Positions 1 to 8,151 are shown, numbered from the stretch's first letter. The stretch: DNA of 22,626 nucleotides from Chloroflexota bacterium (GCA_030666985.1 DAOUWT010000010.1:1-22626); one strand, 5' to 3'. A program made the numbers and translations. Notes: a model not told the origin generated them from the letters alone.

Positions 1-290
1 GGGTGGAGAGGGGTGGACGGCAAGGGGTGGACGCGGGTGGAGAAATTAGAACAAGTGGGTGGCTGAGTGGCAGGTGAGGGGGGGGGTGGGAAGAGTGGAT
101 AAAGGGGGAGGCGGGAATTCGGGCGAGGTGGAGACGGGGAGAGCGGGGAATGTGGGACTCGGGTGAGCGGGGGAGCAGGGGATGGGGGGAACAGGGGAAC
201 AGGGGATCAGGAGAACAGGAGAACAGGGGAGCAGGGGAACAGGGGAACAGAGGAACAGGGGAACAGGGATTAGGGAATGAGGTTTGAAAC
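1..290. repeat. G-rich degenerate tandem repeat array
   Basis: The plus strand is strongly purine/G-rich and built from short degenerate units. Positions 1-50 repeat GGGGTGGACG-like units. Positions 181-275 repeat an 8-9 bp unit close to GGGGAACA/GGAGAACA about ten times. The runs of three to seven G give G-quadruplex potential on the plus strand. The minus-strand reading frame across it encodes only proline/serine/leucine low-complexity sequence and is not considered a gene. No spacers of constant length are present, so it is not a CRISPR array. Confidence 0.75.
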
Positions 291-570
291 TTTGTTTGCC
301 TTTTGAGATATTTTGATTTATACTTCTCAGGTAGGATATCAAAAACATCTGAAACGGCTTCCAGGAAGTACAGTCTCATTATACTGCGAAATTTCCTCAT
401 TCCGGCAGGATTAAGGAAATTGTTTTTCGCTTCCAAATCCCCGCCGCCGCGGAGACCTTCAGTCAGGCCGCCGGCCCGGTCAGGAGACACTTCGCCGGTC
501 ATCGTGTCCCCTTGGTTAACTACCGAAGGACTTCCGCCGTTGTGTAATAGAGCATTTTGTAGAGGACACC
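291..570. other. gene-free stretch
   Basis: I see no convincing coding sequence here. The plus-strand frame at 303-641 has biased, low-complexity composition and overlaps the better-supported small ORF at 571. The stretch runs from AT-rich DNA (300-430) into a GC-rich patch (440-500), and ends in an AGAGGA ribosome-binding-like site at 561-566 before the ATG at 571. Confidence 0.4.
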
Positions 571-807
571 ATGGAAATAGAGCAAAACGACGATTATGCT
601 GCGCCATGGGGCACGCGCGATATTTGGCTGGGCATGGTTAGCCTGGCTGGGTGGTGGATCGTATTCCTCATTAGTGCTTTCTGGGTTGGCCCCGCTGCCC
701 TGCAAGAAAATTTGGGGCTAGCTATGGGAGTTTGGGAACTGGCATTAGTGATACCCGCCTGGTGGTTTGCAGTGCGAAAGTACAGGGTCAAAGGGTATGG
801 GATTTAG
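571..807 (+). CDS. short membrane protein, possibly an N-terminal fragment of a CPBP-type membrane protease
   Basis: This 78-residue ORF has an AGAGGA site four bases before the ATG. It contains two likely transmembrane segments (about residues 17-38 and 48-68). The opening WGTRDIWLG followed by a hydrophobic helix, and the second helix ending in an FAVRKY motif, resemble the N-terminal region of CPBP-family (Abi/Rce1-like) intramembrane proteases as I remember them. The catalytic part (EExxR and the later His motifs) is absent: the frame stops just after the second helix and nothing downstream resembles the family. It is therefore either a small membrane protein in its own right or a truncated remnant. 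The family assignment is an inference; the two membrane segments are visible. Confidence 0.4.
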   Translation: MEIEQNDDYAAPWGTRDIWLGMVSLAGWWIVFLISAFWVGPAALQENLGLAMGVWELALVIPAWWFAVRKYRVKGYGI

Positions 808-1036
808 TGCAATTGCACATGCAAATATGATTTCAAGAAAGCCAACGCCGGGGGAACTGCCGTTCCCCCTTGAGCGAGGTAAATTTGGGCTGCCAAACCG
901 AACGGGCGTGCGTTACCAGCCTCACCACTCGGTTACAAACCTTCGCTATCCTATGGGAATGTATTGACGATTCTCCCATATGCAATTGCCCTGCCTAAAT
1001 TTCTAGAACACCTTGGGAATACTTGTTAGGTAGGGT
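808..1036. other. intergenic region with perfect hairpin at 850-869
   Basis: No gene is supported here. A perfect 8-bp stem (GGGGGAAC / GTTCCCCC) with a TGCC loop lies at 850-869 and could act as a terminator or processing signal, although no T-tract follows directly. The palindrome TGCAATTGCA is at 808-817. A TTGACG at 964-969 is the only -35-like hexamer before the transporter gene, and I find no good -10 at the proper distance. Confidence 0.4.
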
Positions 1037-3337
1037 ATGATAGATGCGAGCAGACCCACTTTCAACTTGGTTCATACATGGCACTTGACTATGTCCGAAA
1101 AAATAAACTCAAAACCCAATTCGTTTTTCCAAAAGTTTGCCTCAACATTGATGGCCAGCGCCCTGACAGGCATCATCGCTGTCAGCAACGCTTTTTCGTA
1201 TGGAGCTACGCTTTTCTCCGGCGACCTCTCAGAGCACCTAGCAGCAGGCGTTGGGCTAGTGTTATTTGGCAGCCTCGTGATTACGGCTATCTTGGCCCTG
1301 ACAAGTTCAATCAAAGGGGCCATAGCTACTCCCAAAGCCGCTACGATCCCGATTCTGGCCATGATCGCGGCAGGAATTGCGGCTGATATGCCTGCTTCGG
1401 CCACGCCAGATGAAGTATTTCTGACCATAACGGTTGCCTTCGGAATCAGCACCTTGAGCGTGGGCGTGATTTTTCTGCTCTTTGGCCTCTTCAAAGCGGG
1501 AAGTTTTATCCGCTTCATGCCCTATCCGATTTTTGGGGGATTTTTAGCAGGGATAGGTTGGCTGCTGATTCACGGGGGGTTAGAGATCACACTGGACTTG
1601 CCGCTCCAAATGGATAGCCTCTCCCAGTGGATAGAACCTCCCAACCTCATCCATTGGCTGCCAGGCGTCATTTTCGCACTCGTTCTGCTTGTTCTGCAAA
1701 GGCGATTCAAACACGGAGCGGTAATAATCATTACCTTCTTGAGCGGTTTGGTCATTTTTCATCTGGCCGGGTGGGCAACAGGTACAAGCCAACTTGAAAT
1801 GGCCCAAGGTGGTTGGCTCTTAGGCCCCTTCCCAGATAGCAATCCCCAGCTTCCTTTCTTGTTCACCGCGCTCCGAAACACAGACAACCTGCAAAACATA
1901 ATCCAAAGCATAAACTGGGAAACCATATACCACCAGACTCCGACAATTTTTACCCTCATCCCCATCTCGTTGCTCAGTCTAATTTTTGCCAATAGCGGTC
2001 TCGAGTTAGCAGCGAAGCAAGACGCCAATCTCAATCGAGAATTAGGAACCGCCGGAATCGCGAACATACTGGCAAGTCTCGGCGGAGGAGTTATTGGCTG
2101 CCAAAACGCGAGTCTTTCTACGCTGCCCTATAGGATGGGAGTACACAACCGCTTCACAGGTCTTTTCACAGCCGCTTTCTTTGGGGTTGGGTTCTTCTAT
2201 GGCAATGCCATACTCTCGATACTTCCCAAAGCATTGGTCGGCGGATTATTGATTTACCTGGGCCTTTCGTTTCTCGTACGCTGGGTGCTCGAGTCTTATG
2301 CCTTACTTCCTAAAACTGAATACTTTATTTTATTCCTGATACACGGCGTGATCGCTATAATTGGATTATTGGAAGGGGTTCTCGTTGGCATATTAGCAGC
2401 GGTTGTTCTATTTGTCATAAATTACAGCCAAATCAACGTGATTCGCAAAACCCTTTCCAGAGCAACCTATCAGAGCAATGTAGAACGCTATTCTCATTAT
2501 CAGGAATATCTGCAATCAAAGGGAGAAACGATACACATACTCAAATTACAGGGCTTTATTTTCTTTGGCACGGCGTATAGCCTGTTTCAACACGTACAAC
2601 AGCGCGTGAGTAATGCTGGACTCCCCTCTTTAGAATTTCTTGTCCTTGATTTTAAGTTAGTACACGGGATAGACTCATCCGCCTTAGACAGTTTCACACG
2701 CATACATCACTTAGCCAAATCACACAACTTCACAACCGTTTTCTGTGACCTTTCAGCAACTATAGAAAACCAATTAATAGCAGGAGAAATTCTCGATCCA
2801 AAAGAGAATGCCGCTCACCAATTCAGCGATATTGACCACGCTGTAGAATGGTGTGAGAATCAACTGCTGTCCATTGAAAATATCACCTCGACCAGTCTCC
2901 CGTCCATAAAAGCCTATTTGAGTGAAAAATTCCCAGAATCAATCAAAATCGACCGTCTACTAGATTATCTCGATGAGCAGCTCATAGAAGAAAACACACC
3001 TTTCATTAGCAAAGGAGACCCGCCTTATGGAATTTACTTCATCGAGCGAGGACAAGTCACAGTACAAATAAAGCTAGAAAGCGGAGAAACTGTTCGCCTG
3101 CGTACCATGGGATCAGGTACAATTGTGGGCGAATTGGGAGTATACATGAACAATCCCGCGTCCGCCACTGTCATTGCCGACATGCCCACCATTGCGTATT
3201 TTCTCTCGCGGGAAGCCTTAAGTAAAATGGAAGATGAAGACCCAAACTTGGCCACAGCGTTCCATAAATTCATGGTCACCTTCGTTGGCAAGCGGCTGCT
3301 ATCCAGCAATGTCACATTACAGGCTCTCATGGACTGA
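1037..3337 (+). CDS. SulP/SLC26 family anion transporter with STAS and cyclic-nucleotide-binding domains
   Basis: This 766-residue inner-membrane transporter probably moves sulfate, bicarbonate or another anion. Residues about 35-465 form the hydrophobic SulP core, with the typical segments around GIIAVSNAFSYG and the conserved G/A-rich helices. Residues about 498-610 are a STAS domain containing HGIDSSALDS, the position corresponding to the phosphorylatable serine of anti-sigma antagonists. Residues about 635-755 are a CRP-like cNMP-binding fold with the GELGVY phosphate-cassette start. In the usual PRxAT part of that cassette the arginine is replaced by alanine (NPASATV, residue 708), so canonical cAMP/cGMP binding is doubtful. 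The start at 1037 has a weak AGGTAGGG site; an internal ATG at 1091 (MSEKINS) lacks any site but would leave all domains intact. The stop is TGA. The gene converges on the signalling cassette at 4346-11691, which encodes a separate cNMP-binding protein. The substrate cannot be told from sequence. Confidence 0.9.
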   Translation: MIDASRPTFNLVHTWHLTMSEKINSKPNSFFQKFASTLMASALTGIIAVSNAFSYGATLFSGDLSEHLAAGVGLVLFGSLVITAILALTSSIKGAIATPKAATIPILAMIAAGIAADMPASATPDEVFLTITVAFGISTLSVGVIFLLFGLFKAGSFIRFMPYPIFGGFLAGIGWLLIHGGLEITLDLPLQMDSLSQWIEPPNLIHWLPGVIFALVLLVLQRRFKHGAVIIITFLSGLVIFHLAGWATGTSQLEMAQGGWLLGPFPDSNPQLPFLFTALRNTDNLQNIIQSINWETIYHQTPTIFTLIPISLLSLIFANSGLELAAKQDANLNRELGTAGIANILASLGGGVIGCQNASLSTLPYRMGVHNRFTGLFTAAFFGVGFFYGNAILSILPKALVGGLLIYLGLSFLVRWVLESYALLPKTEYFILFLIHGVIAIIGLLEGVLVGILAAVVLFVINYSQINVIRKTLSRATYQSNVERYSHYQEYLQSKGETIHILKLQGFIFFGTAYSLFQHVQQRVSNAGLPSLEFLVLDFKLVHGIDSSALDSFTRIHHLAKSHNFTTVFCDLSATIENQLIAGEILDPKENAAHQFSDIDHAVEWCENQLLSIENITSTSLPSIKAYLSEKFPESIKIDRLLDYLDEQLIEENTPFISKGDPPYGIYFIERGQVTVQIKLESGETVRLRTMGSGTIVGELGVYMNNPASATVIADMPTIAYFLSREALSKMEDEDPNLATAFHKFMVTFVGKRLLSSNVTLQALMD

Positions 3338-3380
3338 AGATAAGTAACCGTTCACTCCCCTCTGGCAAAAAATACGAGAT

Positions 3381-3472
3381 ATGTCACTCTGAGCGAACGT
3401 TTTGTGTAAGCGAAGAGTCTCCCACTCTGGACGGGGAGATTCTTCGGGCAAAAACCGCCCTCAGAATGACAT
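3381..3472. repeat. 92-bp nested inverted repeat (MITE/REP-like), possible terminator
   Basis: The outer arms ATGTCACTCTGAG (3381-3393) and CTCAGAATGACAT (3460-3472) pair over 13 bp with one mismatch. The inner arms CGAAGAGTCTCCC (3411-3423) and GGGAGATTCTTCG (3434-3446) pair over 13 bp with one wobble. The arrangement resembles the dispersed palindromic elements with TGTCATTCTGAG-type ends seen in many environmental bacterial genomes (recalled, not searched). It lies 43 bp after the transporter stop and could also end transcription. Confidence 0.75.
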
Positions 3473-3531
3473 GTCCTTGAACGTTTGCGGGAGGGGGGTG
3501 AATAATTACGAAGATAAAGAGCAAAAAGATT

Positions 3532-3990
3532 ATGTTAGAACTCAGCGCAGATGATCCTCTCATCCAGCAATTGGATTTCCGACTTTACCGCTATACTGCC
3601 AAGCGACGGGCAAAGCAATTCCTCCCAGGTTCTGACCAACCCCAAACAGTGGAAGTTGAAACCTCCTGGGGCGGTGTGCTGACAGGGAAGCGCGGTGATT
3701 ACTTGGTCAGTGAATACGATGAACCCGATGAGCAATGGGTTGTGACCAAGGACATCTTCGAAACGACCTACCAAGAGATAGAAGCGGGGATTTATAGAAA
3801 AAAAGCCACCGTGGAGCTAGCCCCGCTGACACAAATCACGCATGATCCGGATCAAGAAATAATCATCCACTCCCAGGAAGGCCCACTCACCGTGCGGGCG
3901 GGAGATTTCTACTTGGCCCGGGGAGACAAAGGGGAAATCTGGCCCAGGCCAAAAGAAAATTTCGAGAGCGGTTTAGAACCTGTTGAGTGA
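3532..3990 (+). CDS. small protein with two PGDYG-like repeats
   Basis: This is a 152-residue soluble, acidic protein without a signal peptide or membrane segment. It contains two related units. Residues about 39-83 run from VEVETSWGG through KRGDYLVSEYDE to DIFETTYQEI. Residues about 108-152 run from IIIHSQEGPL through RAGDFYLARGDKGE to ENFESGLEPV. The pattern (beta strand, a GDY/GDF core, a short acidic turn, W/x, then F-x-x-x-Y/L) matches what I know of the PGDYG domain, whose biochemical role is unknown. Only a weak AAAGAG site precedes the ATG. It is co-directional with the SulP gene but separated by about 195 bp holding a hairpin repeat, so it may be a separate transcript. It converges on the gene ending at 4346. 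No function can be assigned. Confidence 0.65.
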   Translation: MLELSADDPLIQQLDFRLYRYTAKRRAKQFLPGSDQPQTVEVETSWGGVLTGKRGDYLVSEYDEPDEQWVVTKDIFETTYQEIEAGIYRKKATVELAPLTQITHDPDQEIIIHSQEGPLTVRAGDFYLARGDKGEIWPRPKENFESGLEPVE

Positions 3991-4262
3991 GAGGCGGGGG
4001 AGAAGGGGAGATGGGGGGATGGGGAGAGGGGGAGCAGTCCGCCCCAGGGGGGAGTGGGGGAACACCGGGGAGCGTGCGGCCACCAGGGAAGCAGGCCGCC
4101 CCGGGGGGGAGAGGGAGCCGCCGGGGAGCGGGGGCCGCCGGGGGGGGAGCAAACCGCCCCAGGGTGAGCGGGCCGCCCCAGGGGAAGCCGCCAGCCCCAG
4201 GGGGAGCAAACCGCCCCAGAGAGAGCAGGCCGCCGCAGGGGGAGCGCAAGCGCATCCCCCAT
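3991..4262. repeat. GC/G-rich degenerate repeat array between convergent genes
   Basis: About 270 bp consist of degenerate units centred on CCGCCCCAGGGGGAGC, recurring near 4039, 4098, 4156, 4172, 4190, 4210 and 4230, after a G-run segment (3995-4035). Each unit is itself semi-palindromic (CCCC...GGGG), giving strong hairpin and G-quadruplex potential. Open frames on both strands translate to proline/glycine/arginine low complexity and are rejected as genes. The array fills the gap between two convergent genes. A short hairpin (GACCT CAG AGGTC, 4326-4338) follows before the end of the minus-strand gene at 4346. Confidence 0.8.
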
Positions 4263-4345
4263 CCCCCAAACCAAAACAAACAGGCCACTCCCCCAAGTGA
4301 CCTGTTCATGTTTCAAAACGCGGCAGACCTCAGAGGTCGCGCCGT

Positions 4346-6637
4346 TTACAAACCCGCCAGCTTATCCAGTGCCGCCCCAACTTTCCCCTCCGCCTGCCAG
4401 TAATCGAATTTGGTGGTGTTGAGATGCTCCACGTAACCACCCAGCCGCCGCATTTCCTCCACCATGTGACCAACTAGAGCGCCATCGCGGTCTGCCATCG
4501 CAGCCTTGCCATCCCACAAAGCAATCAGACGAACACGGTCAATGCCCTCTAACAAGGATGAATACAGCGCCCAGCGGTTATTGCGCCGGTAGGGATCATC
4601 ACCTTCCCTGGGATTGCCTACGTGGTCAAATTGGAAGCTGATATTAACCTTATCGTTATTGCGCAGAGTGTAAAAACGTTCCACCCACTGGTCGCCCGCA
4701 AAGCTGATATTTCCTTTGATATACTGCGGTTCACTGAAAGGCAAATGCACTTCAACATTCATGCCGCGCTCCAGGCAAGCCTCAATAAAGATAATATCAC
4801 CCCCGCAAGCCGCGCCAGCCGTGACGGCGAGGTCATTTCCGCCAGCTTCGTATTTCGCTAAGGTCTCGTCAATGCGCTTGCGGGCTTCTTTTTCCATCTC
4901 CGGCAGGAAGCGTTTTTCGCTTTGTGTTTTTCTGTCAATCTTGTGACCAGAGAAGAGGTAAACTCGCCCTGATTCAGTTTCTTTATCTTTTGTTTCTGCA
5001 CTTTCTTCAGGTTCTTCTTTTCGAATACGACGGATTTCATCCTTGAGAACTTGAACCCCGGCATCCACATATTCTGGGCGCATCGCCAATAAATCGAGAG
5101 TGTTCAACTGCTCAATAGAGGATTGCAAATAGAAAATATTCTTCCGCGTTGCGGTAAGGGCTTTCTTATAAGCGCGTTTGGCTTCTCTGGGATCATCCGC
5201 GACCATGACCTTCAACTCAGCCAAGGACACTAAAATCCAGTAATCGCTGGCTTCATCTTGAGCCAAGTTTTCCAAAGAAAACTCCAGTGTGCCCTTTAGG
5301 TTGGGCAAAATATCCCTAATCTCCTGAATTTCAGGATCATCTCCTTCATCGTATCGTTCAGCCAAATGGTCGAGAATAATGGCGAGAGTGAGGGCATTAA
5401 TGCCGGGATAATATTCGTTGAGGTCATAGTAGAAACCTTTGAGATAAGTCTGGATAGATTTGGCAAGCCAATGGGAAGCGTCGAATGCTTCCTGAAGGCG
5501 TCTATCTTCATCTTCGATCTTCTCCCAAGACTCAGTCCACATATCTTTGTAGATGCGCCCCAGGTAGGCTATGGCTTCGGTATCGCTCGGATCATCCTGA
5601 AGCAGATTCTCTAGCTTGACAATGGCCTCGTCTACCTTCCCGAGGCGATTGAGGTGGAAAGCCTCTTGGCGGCGGAATTCCATGTTCTCAGAGTTAAGCT
5701 CTAGCCCCTGGCGGTATTGCTGCAAGGCCAGGGCATGACGCCCCATGCCGCGCAAGGCCCGCCCGGCTTCTCCGATAGCTTCTTCTTTGATGAGGGGGTT
5801 AGAGATTTCTTCGGTGAGGAGCATGACATCACCGATGCGTTTCTGACGCTGCGCTATGGTCACATGCTCTTTCCACTCGTTGTACTCCCGCCAGAAACCA
5901 GTTGCCAATGGCGTGCGCAAGGCTTGACGGTCTGGTTCTGTTAACCCTGTTAATAAGTTGAAAATTGGGCTATGCACGGCTTCTTGGTCAGAGGCCCAGG
6001 TATCACGACAAACACGGGAAATGTTTTGGATGTCTTTCTCAAGATGCTCCGGATCAGGTTTGCCGTCATCGCCGGTGTGGTAGGGAATGGTTCTGACGTT
6101 GAAGACATCAAAAGGCATATAGGCCCGCCCCGCTTGGATGTGCACAACTCCGCGCTTGCGCATGGCGTGCCGAACTCCCACTTCGTAAAATACGTTGGCG
6201 TTGTCGATACTCATATCGCAAATAACCAGATCAGCCAGCAATAACTCCTGGAACATGTCGGTAAGGATGTCGCCGCTGACGGTCTCTTCATCGGCACGGA
6301 AAGGTTCGAAACCGGCCTCTTCAAGTGAAGGTTTAATCAGGTTCTGATAGATGGCATTAAAGTCAATCATCTGCCCTTCAAAGCCTTCTTTTTGTCCAAA
6401 GGGCATAACCACAAAGGCGTGAGGTCTGGCTTCTCTAGCTCCCGATTTCCGTTGCCCCGCGCTGCCATCTTCGGGTTGATTCATTACCTCAATTTTTTCA
6501 GCTTCTTTCAAGTTACCGGCCATAACCTCTTTGACAATTGTTTCGATGGCTTCTCGTTCGTTTTCTTTAGAATGAGTTACGTCTTCCTTGTCCGTAGAAG
6601 ATAACAGGTCTTTTATTATGTCACCAAATTTACTCAT
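4346..6637 (-). CDS. deoxyribosyltransferase/TIR-like + TPR/TRAFs-binding + SLOG-like multidomain protein
   Basis: This is a 763-residue cytosolic protein. Residues about 72-170 form a nucleoside-2-deoxyribosyltransferase/TIR-like domain: AFVVMPFG, the acidic FRADEE, then ADLVICDMSIDNANVFYEVG with the family's N-x-x-x-E active-site pattern. Residues about 285-365 carry TPR-like helices. Residues about 370-540 match the TRAFs-binding region known from the kinase ASK1/MAP3K5 (DUF4071), including NEYYPGINALTL at about 407-418. Residues about 557-715 look like a SLOG (Rossmann, nucleotide-handling) domain: VYLFSGHKID, then TAGAACGGDIIFIEACLERG and HLPFSE. A charged linker at 535-556 separates the two halves. 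The start ATG follows AGGAG (6644-6648, 6-base spacing) that overlaps the stop of the SLATT gene, implying coupled expression. SLOG and SLATT partners are known from nucleotide-signalling conflict systems; a sensing or nucleotide-generating role is inferred, not shown. Confidence 0.85.
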   Translation of the reverse strand: MSKFGDIIKDLLSSTDKEDVTHSKENEREAIETIVKEVMAGNLKEAEKIEVMNQPEDGSAGQRKSGAREARPHAFVVMPFGQKEGFEGQMIDFNAIYQNLIKPSLEEAGFEPFRADEETVSGDILTDMFQELLLADLVICDMSIDNANVFYEVGVRHAMRKRGVVHIQAGRAYMPFDVFNVRTIPYHTGDDGKPDPEHLEKDIQNISRVCRDTWASDQEAVHSPIFNLLTGLTEPDRQALRTPLATGFWREYNEWKEHVTIAQRQKRIGDVMLLTEEISNPLIKEEAIGEAGRALRGMGRHALALQQYRQGLELNSENMEFRRQEAFHLNRLGKVDEAIVKLENLLQDDPSDTEAIAYLGRIYKDMWTESWEKIEDEDRRLQEAFDASHWLAKSIQTYLKGFYYDLNEYYPGINALTLAIILDHLAERYDEGDDPEIQEIRDILPNLKGTLEFSLENLAQDEASDYWILVSLAELKVMVADDPREAKRAYKKALTATRKNIFYLQSSIEQLNTLDLLAMRPEYVDAGVQVLKDEIRRIRKEEPEESAETKDKETESGRVYLFSGHKIDRKTQSEKRFLPEMEKEARKRIDETLAKYEAGGNDLAVTAGAACGGDIIFIEACLERGMNVEVHLPFSEPQYIKGNISFAGDQWVERFYTLRNNDKVNISFQFDHVGNPREGDDPYRRNNRWALYSSLLEGIDRVRLIALWDGKAAMADRDGALVGHMVEEMRRLGGYVEHLNTTKFDYWQAEGKVGAALDKLAGL

Positions 6638-6648
6638 TTTACTCTCCT

Positions 6649-7950
6649 CTAATCATCCACCCAAACTTCATCGACGAAATCATCTTCAACGGGTGTATCG
6701 CTAAAATCCTCATCAACGAAGTCTTCTTCTATGGCATCATCGCCAAAATCTTCGTCAACGAAGTCTTCTGCTAAAACTTCTTCTTCTGCGCTCTCGACAA
6801 GGGCAAGTTCTTCTTCATCTACAGCCCGCATATCGGTATACATTTCGTGGATAGTATCAACCGAAGCTTCAATGCTTGTTTCAACACGCGCCACAGCCTC
6901 GCCGATTCCATCGTCAATCAATTCTTCCACTTCTGTGTACAAGGTTTCCTTAATTTGCGCCGTTGCCTCACGAGCCTCTTCGATCACATGCTGAATAAGC
7001 TGGTCTTCATCTCCCTCGGCGTCAGCCAGGGCTTTCCGCATAGCGTTGGTAAACTCCATATTTTGATTCCACAACACTTTCTCAGTTTCTAGCACCATCT
7101 TACCAGCAGCAACGGGGGTTCGCGCACCTTCATTCAACATCAGCCACTGATCGCGGACAATGTTCAGATCCAGCACTACATGGCTGTAGTTGCCAACTTT
7201 CATATCTAGCCCGCGCAACTCTTCCCACCCCGCCATGGAAGAGACAATTGCAGAGGTGAGTGCGACCCACACCACCCAAGGCCCTCCCCATGCCGCCAAG
7301 AAAGAACCTCCCCCGGCAAACGCCAGTATAAGCCACTGGAGTCGCTTGCGATCTTGTTGCACCTTCAAAATTTTCTTAATGTGCCAAGCAAGTTGATCTT
7401 CCAGGCGATAAGTTAAATACTCATCCCCACTAAGGTCACTATAACCTGGATCGCTATAATCTCTTGATGCATCATAATAGGGAGGCAAATCACCCCGATA
7501 TTGTTTGAGAATCAATTCCCCTCCCACGGCACGAAACAACTTACGCTGAATAGCAGCTAGTTGGTCACCGAGCCATTTGTCACGCTTCAGCGAAGTTTTC
7601 AAAGCAGTGCGGTAGATGTAAATCATTTTAAGAATTTCTTCGGCGGCAGCACGAAATGCCAGGTAGTGCTGGCCTTGTTGAAATTTATTGGTAAATGCAG
7701 CAATAATTGAAGTAGTAATCGGCGTAAGGATCAACAACACCCTGAGGATTATTTGACCCCAACTAGGCACATCAGGACTATAATTATCTACCAATATAGC
7801 AAATAAGACCGCCAAGACGGTCGAGATTGCCATTGTACGCTTCAAACGCATGTACCTTTTTTGCGCAGCAATAGCATTGGCATCCAATTGGGCGTAGCGG
7901 TGCCAAGCGGTTTCTAAAATTCTATTCTGTGATCGAGAATCTTCAGTCAT
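6649..7950 (-). CDS. tandem SLATT (DUF4231-type) membrane protein with acidic repeat tail
   Basis: The protein has 433 residues. Two transmembrane hairpins are visible: about residues 40-57 with 66-86, and 204-220 with 223-240. Each is preceded by charged helical sequence and followed by a long helix containing the aromatic/basic pattern typical of SLATT (SMODS- and SLOG-associated two-TM) proteins, so there are two SLATT units. Residues 312-375 are helical and acidic. The last 40 residues repeat a DFVDEDF-like unit three times (397-402, 410-416, 424-430). SLATT proteins are predicted pore-forming effectors in conflict systems. The start has GGAGG (7957-7961) six bases before the ATG. The gene ends 11 bases before the SLOG-protein start, as expected for a functional pair. 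About 200 bp of repeat-rich DNA separate it from the upstream cNMP gene, so it may have its own promoter. The effector role is inference from the family. Confidence 0.85.
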   Translation of the reverse strand: MTEDSRSQNRILETAWHRYAQLDANAIAAQKRYMRLKRTMAISTVLAVLFAILVDNYSPDVPSWGQIILRVLLILTPITTSIIAAFTNKFQQGQHYLAFRAAAEEILKMIYIYRTALKTSLKRDKWLGDQLAAIQRKLFRAVGGELILKQYRGDLPPYYDASRDYSDPGYSDLSGDEYLTYRLEDQLAWHIKKILKVQQDRKRLQWLILAFAGGGSFLAAWGGPWVVWVALTSAIVSSMAGWEELRGLDMKVGNYSHVVLDLNIVRDQWLMLNEGARTPVAAGKMVLETEKVLWNQNMEFTNAMRKALADAEGDEDQLIQHVIEEAREATAQIKETLYTEVEELIDDGIGEAVARVETSIEASVDTIHEMYTDMRAVDEEELALVESAEEEVLAEDFVDEDFGDDAIEEDFVDEDFSDTPVEDDFVDEVWVDD

Positions 7951-7990
7951 GTTTTTCCTCCGGTTTTCGAAACGCTCTATGTGGGTAACA

Positions 7991-8123
7991 AATCGATTGG
8001 AAATCGATTCTGACCTACGAAACCGATACTTCGCCTTCGCTCAGCACAGGCCTGCGTCGCTCAGTAAGCGAAGCGGCCTAATCCGCGAAGGCGGATTTTG
8101 CAGGCCAGCAGCGAATTCGATTC
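7991..8123. repeat. cluster of short inverted repeats between cNMP and SLATT genes
   Basis: The self-complementary octamer AATCGATT occurs twice, three bases apart (7991-7998 and 8002-8009). CTTCGCT (8035-8041) pairs with AGCGAAG (8067-8073). GGCCTGC (8049-8055) pairs with GCAGGCC (8100-8106). AATCCGC/GCGGATT form a tight hairpin with a GAAG loop at 8091-8108. The block fills the only sizeable gap in the downstream part of the cassette and might be a mobile palindromic element or a processing/attenuation site. Confidence 0.55.
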
Positions 8124-8151
8124 GCCTGGTAAAAGTTAGCACCATTGGTCA

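Noticed and set aside
1..290. Possible CRISPR array
   Set aside because: Units are 8-10 bp, degenerate and without unique spacers of constant length.
46..348. Minus-strand open frame of 100 codons
   Set aside because: It translates the G-rich tandem repeat into proline/serine/leucine low complexity and has no ribosome-binding site.
303..641. Plus-strand open frame of 112 codons
   Set aside because: It lacks a ribosome-binding site, has odd composition and overlaps the better-supported ORF at 571.
3887..4403. Several long open frames on both strands
   Set aside because: They are by-products of the GC-rich array, with glycine/proline/arginine repeats in every frame.
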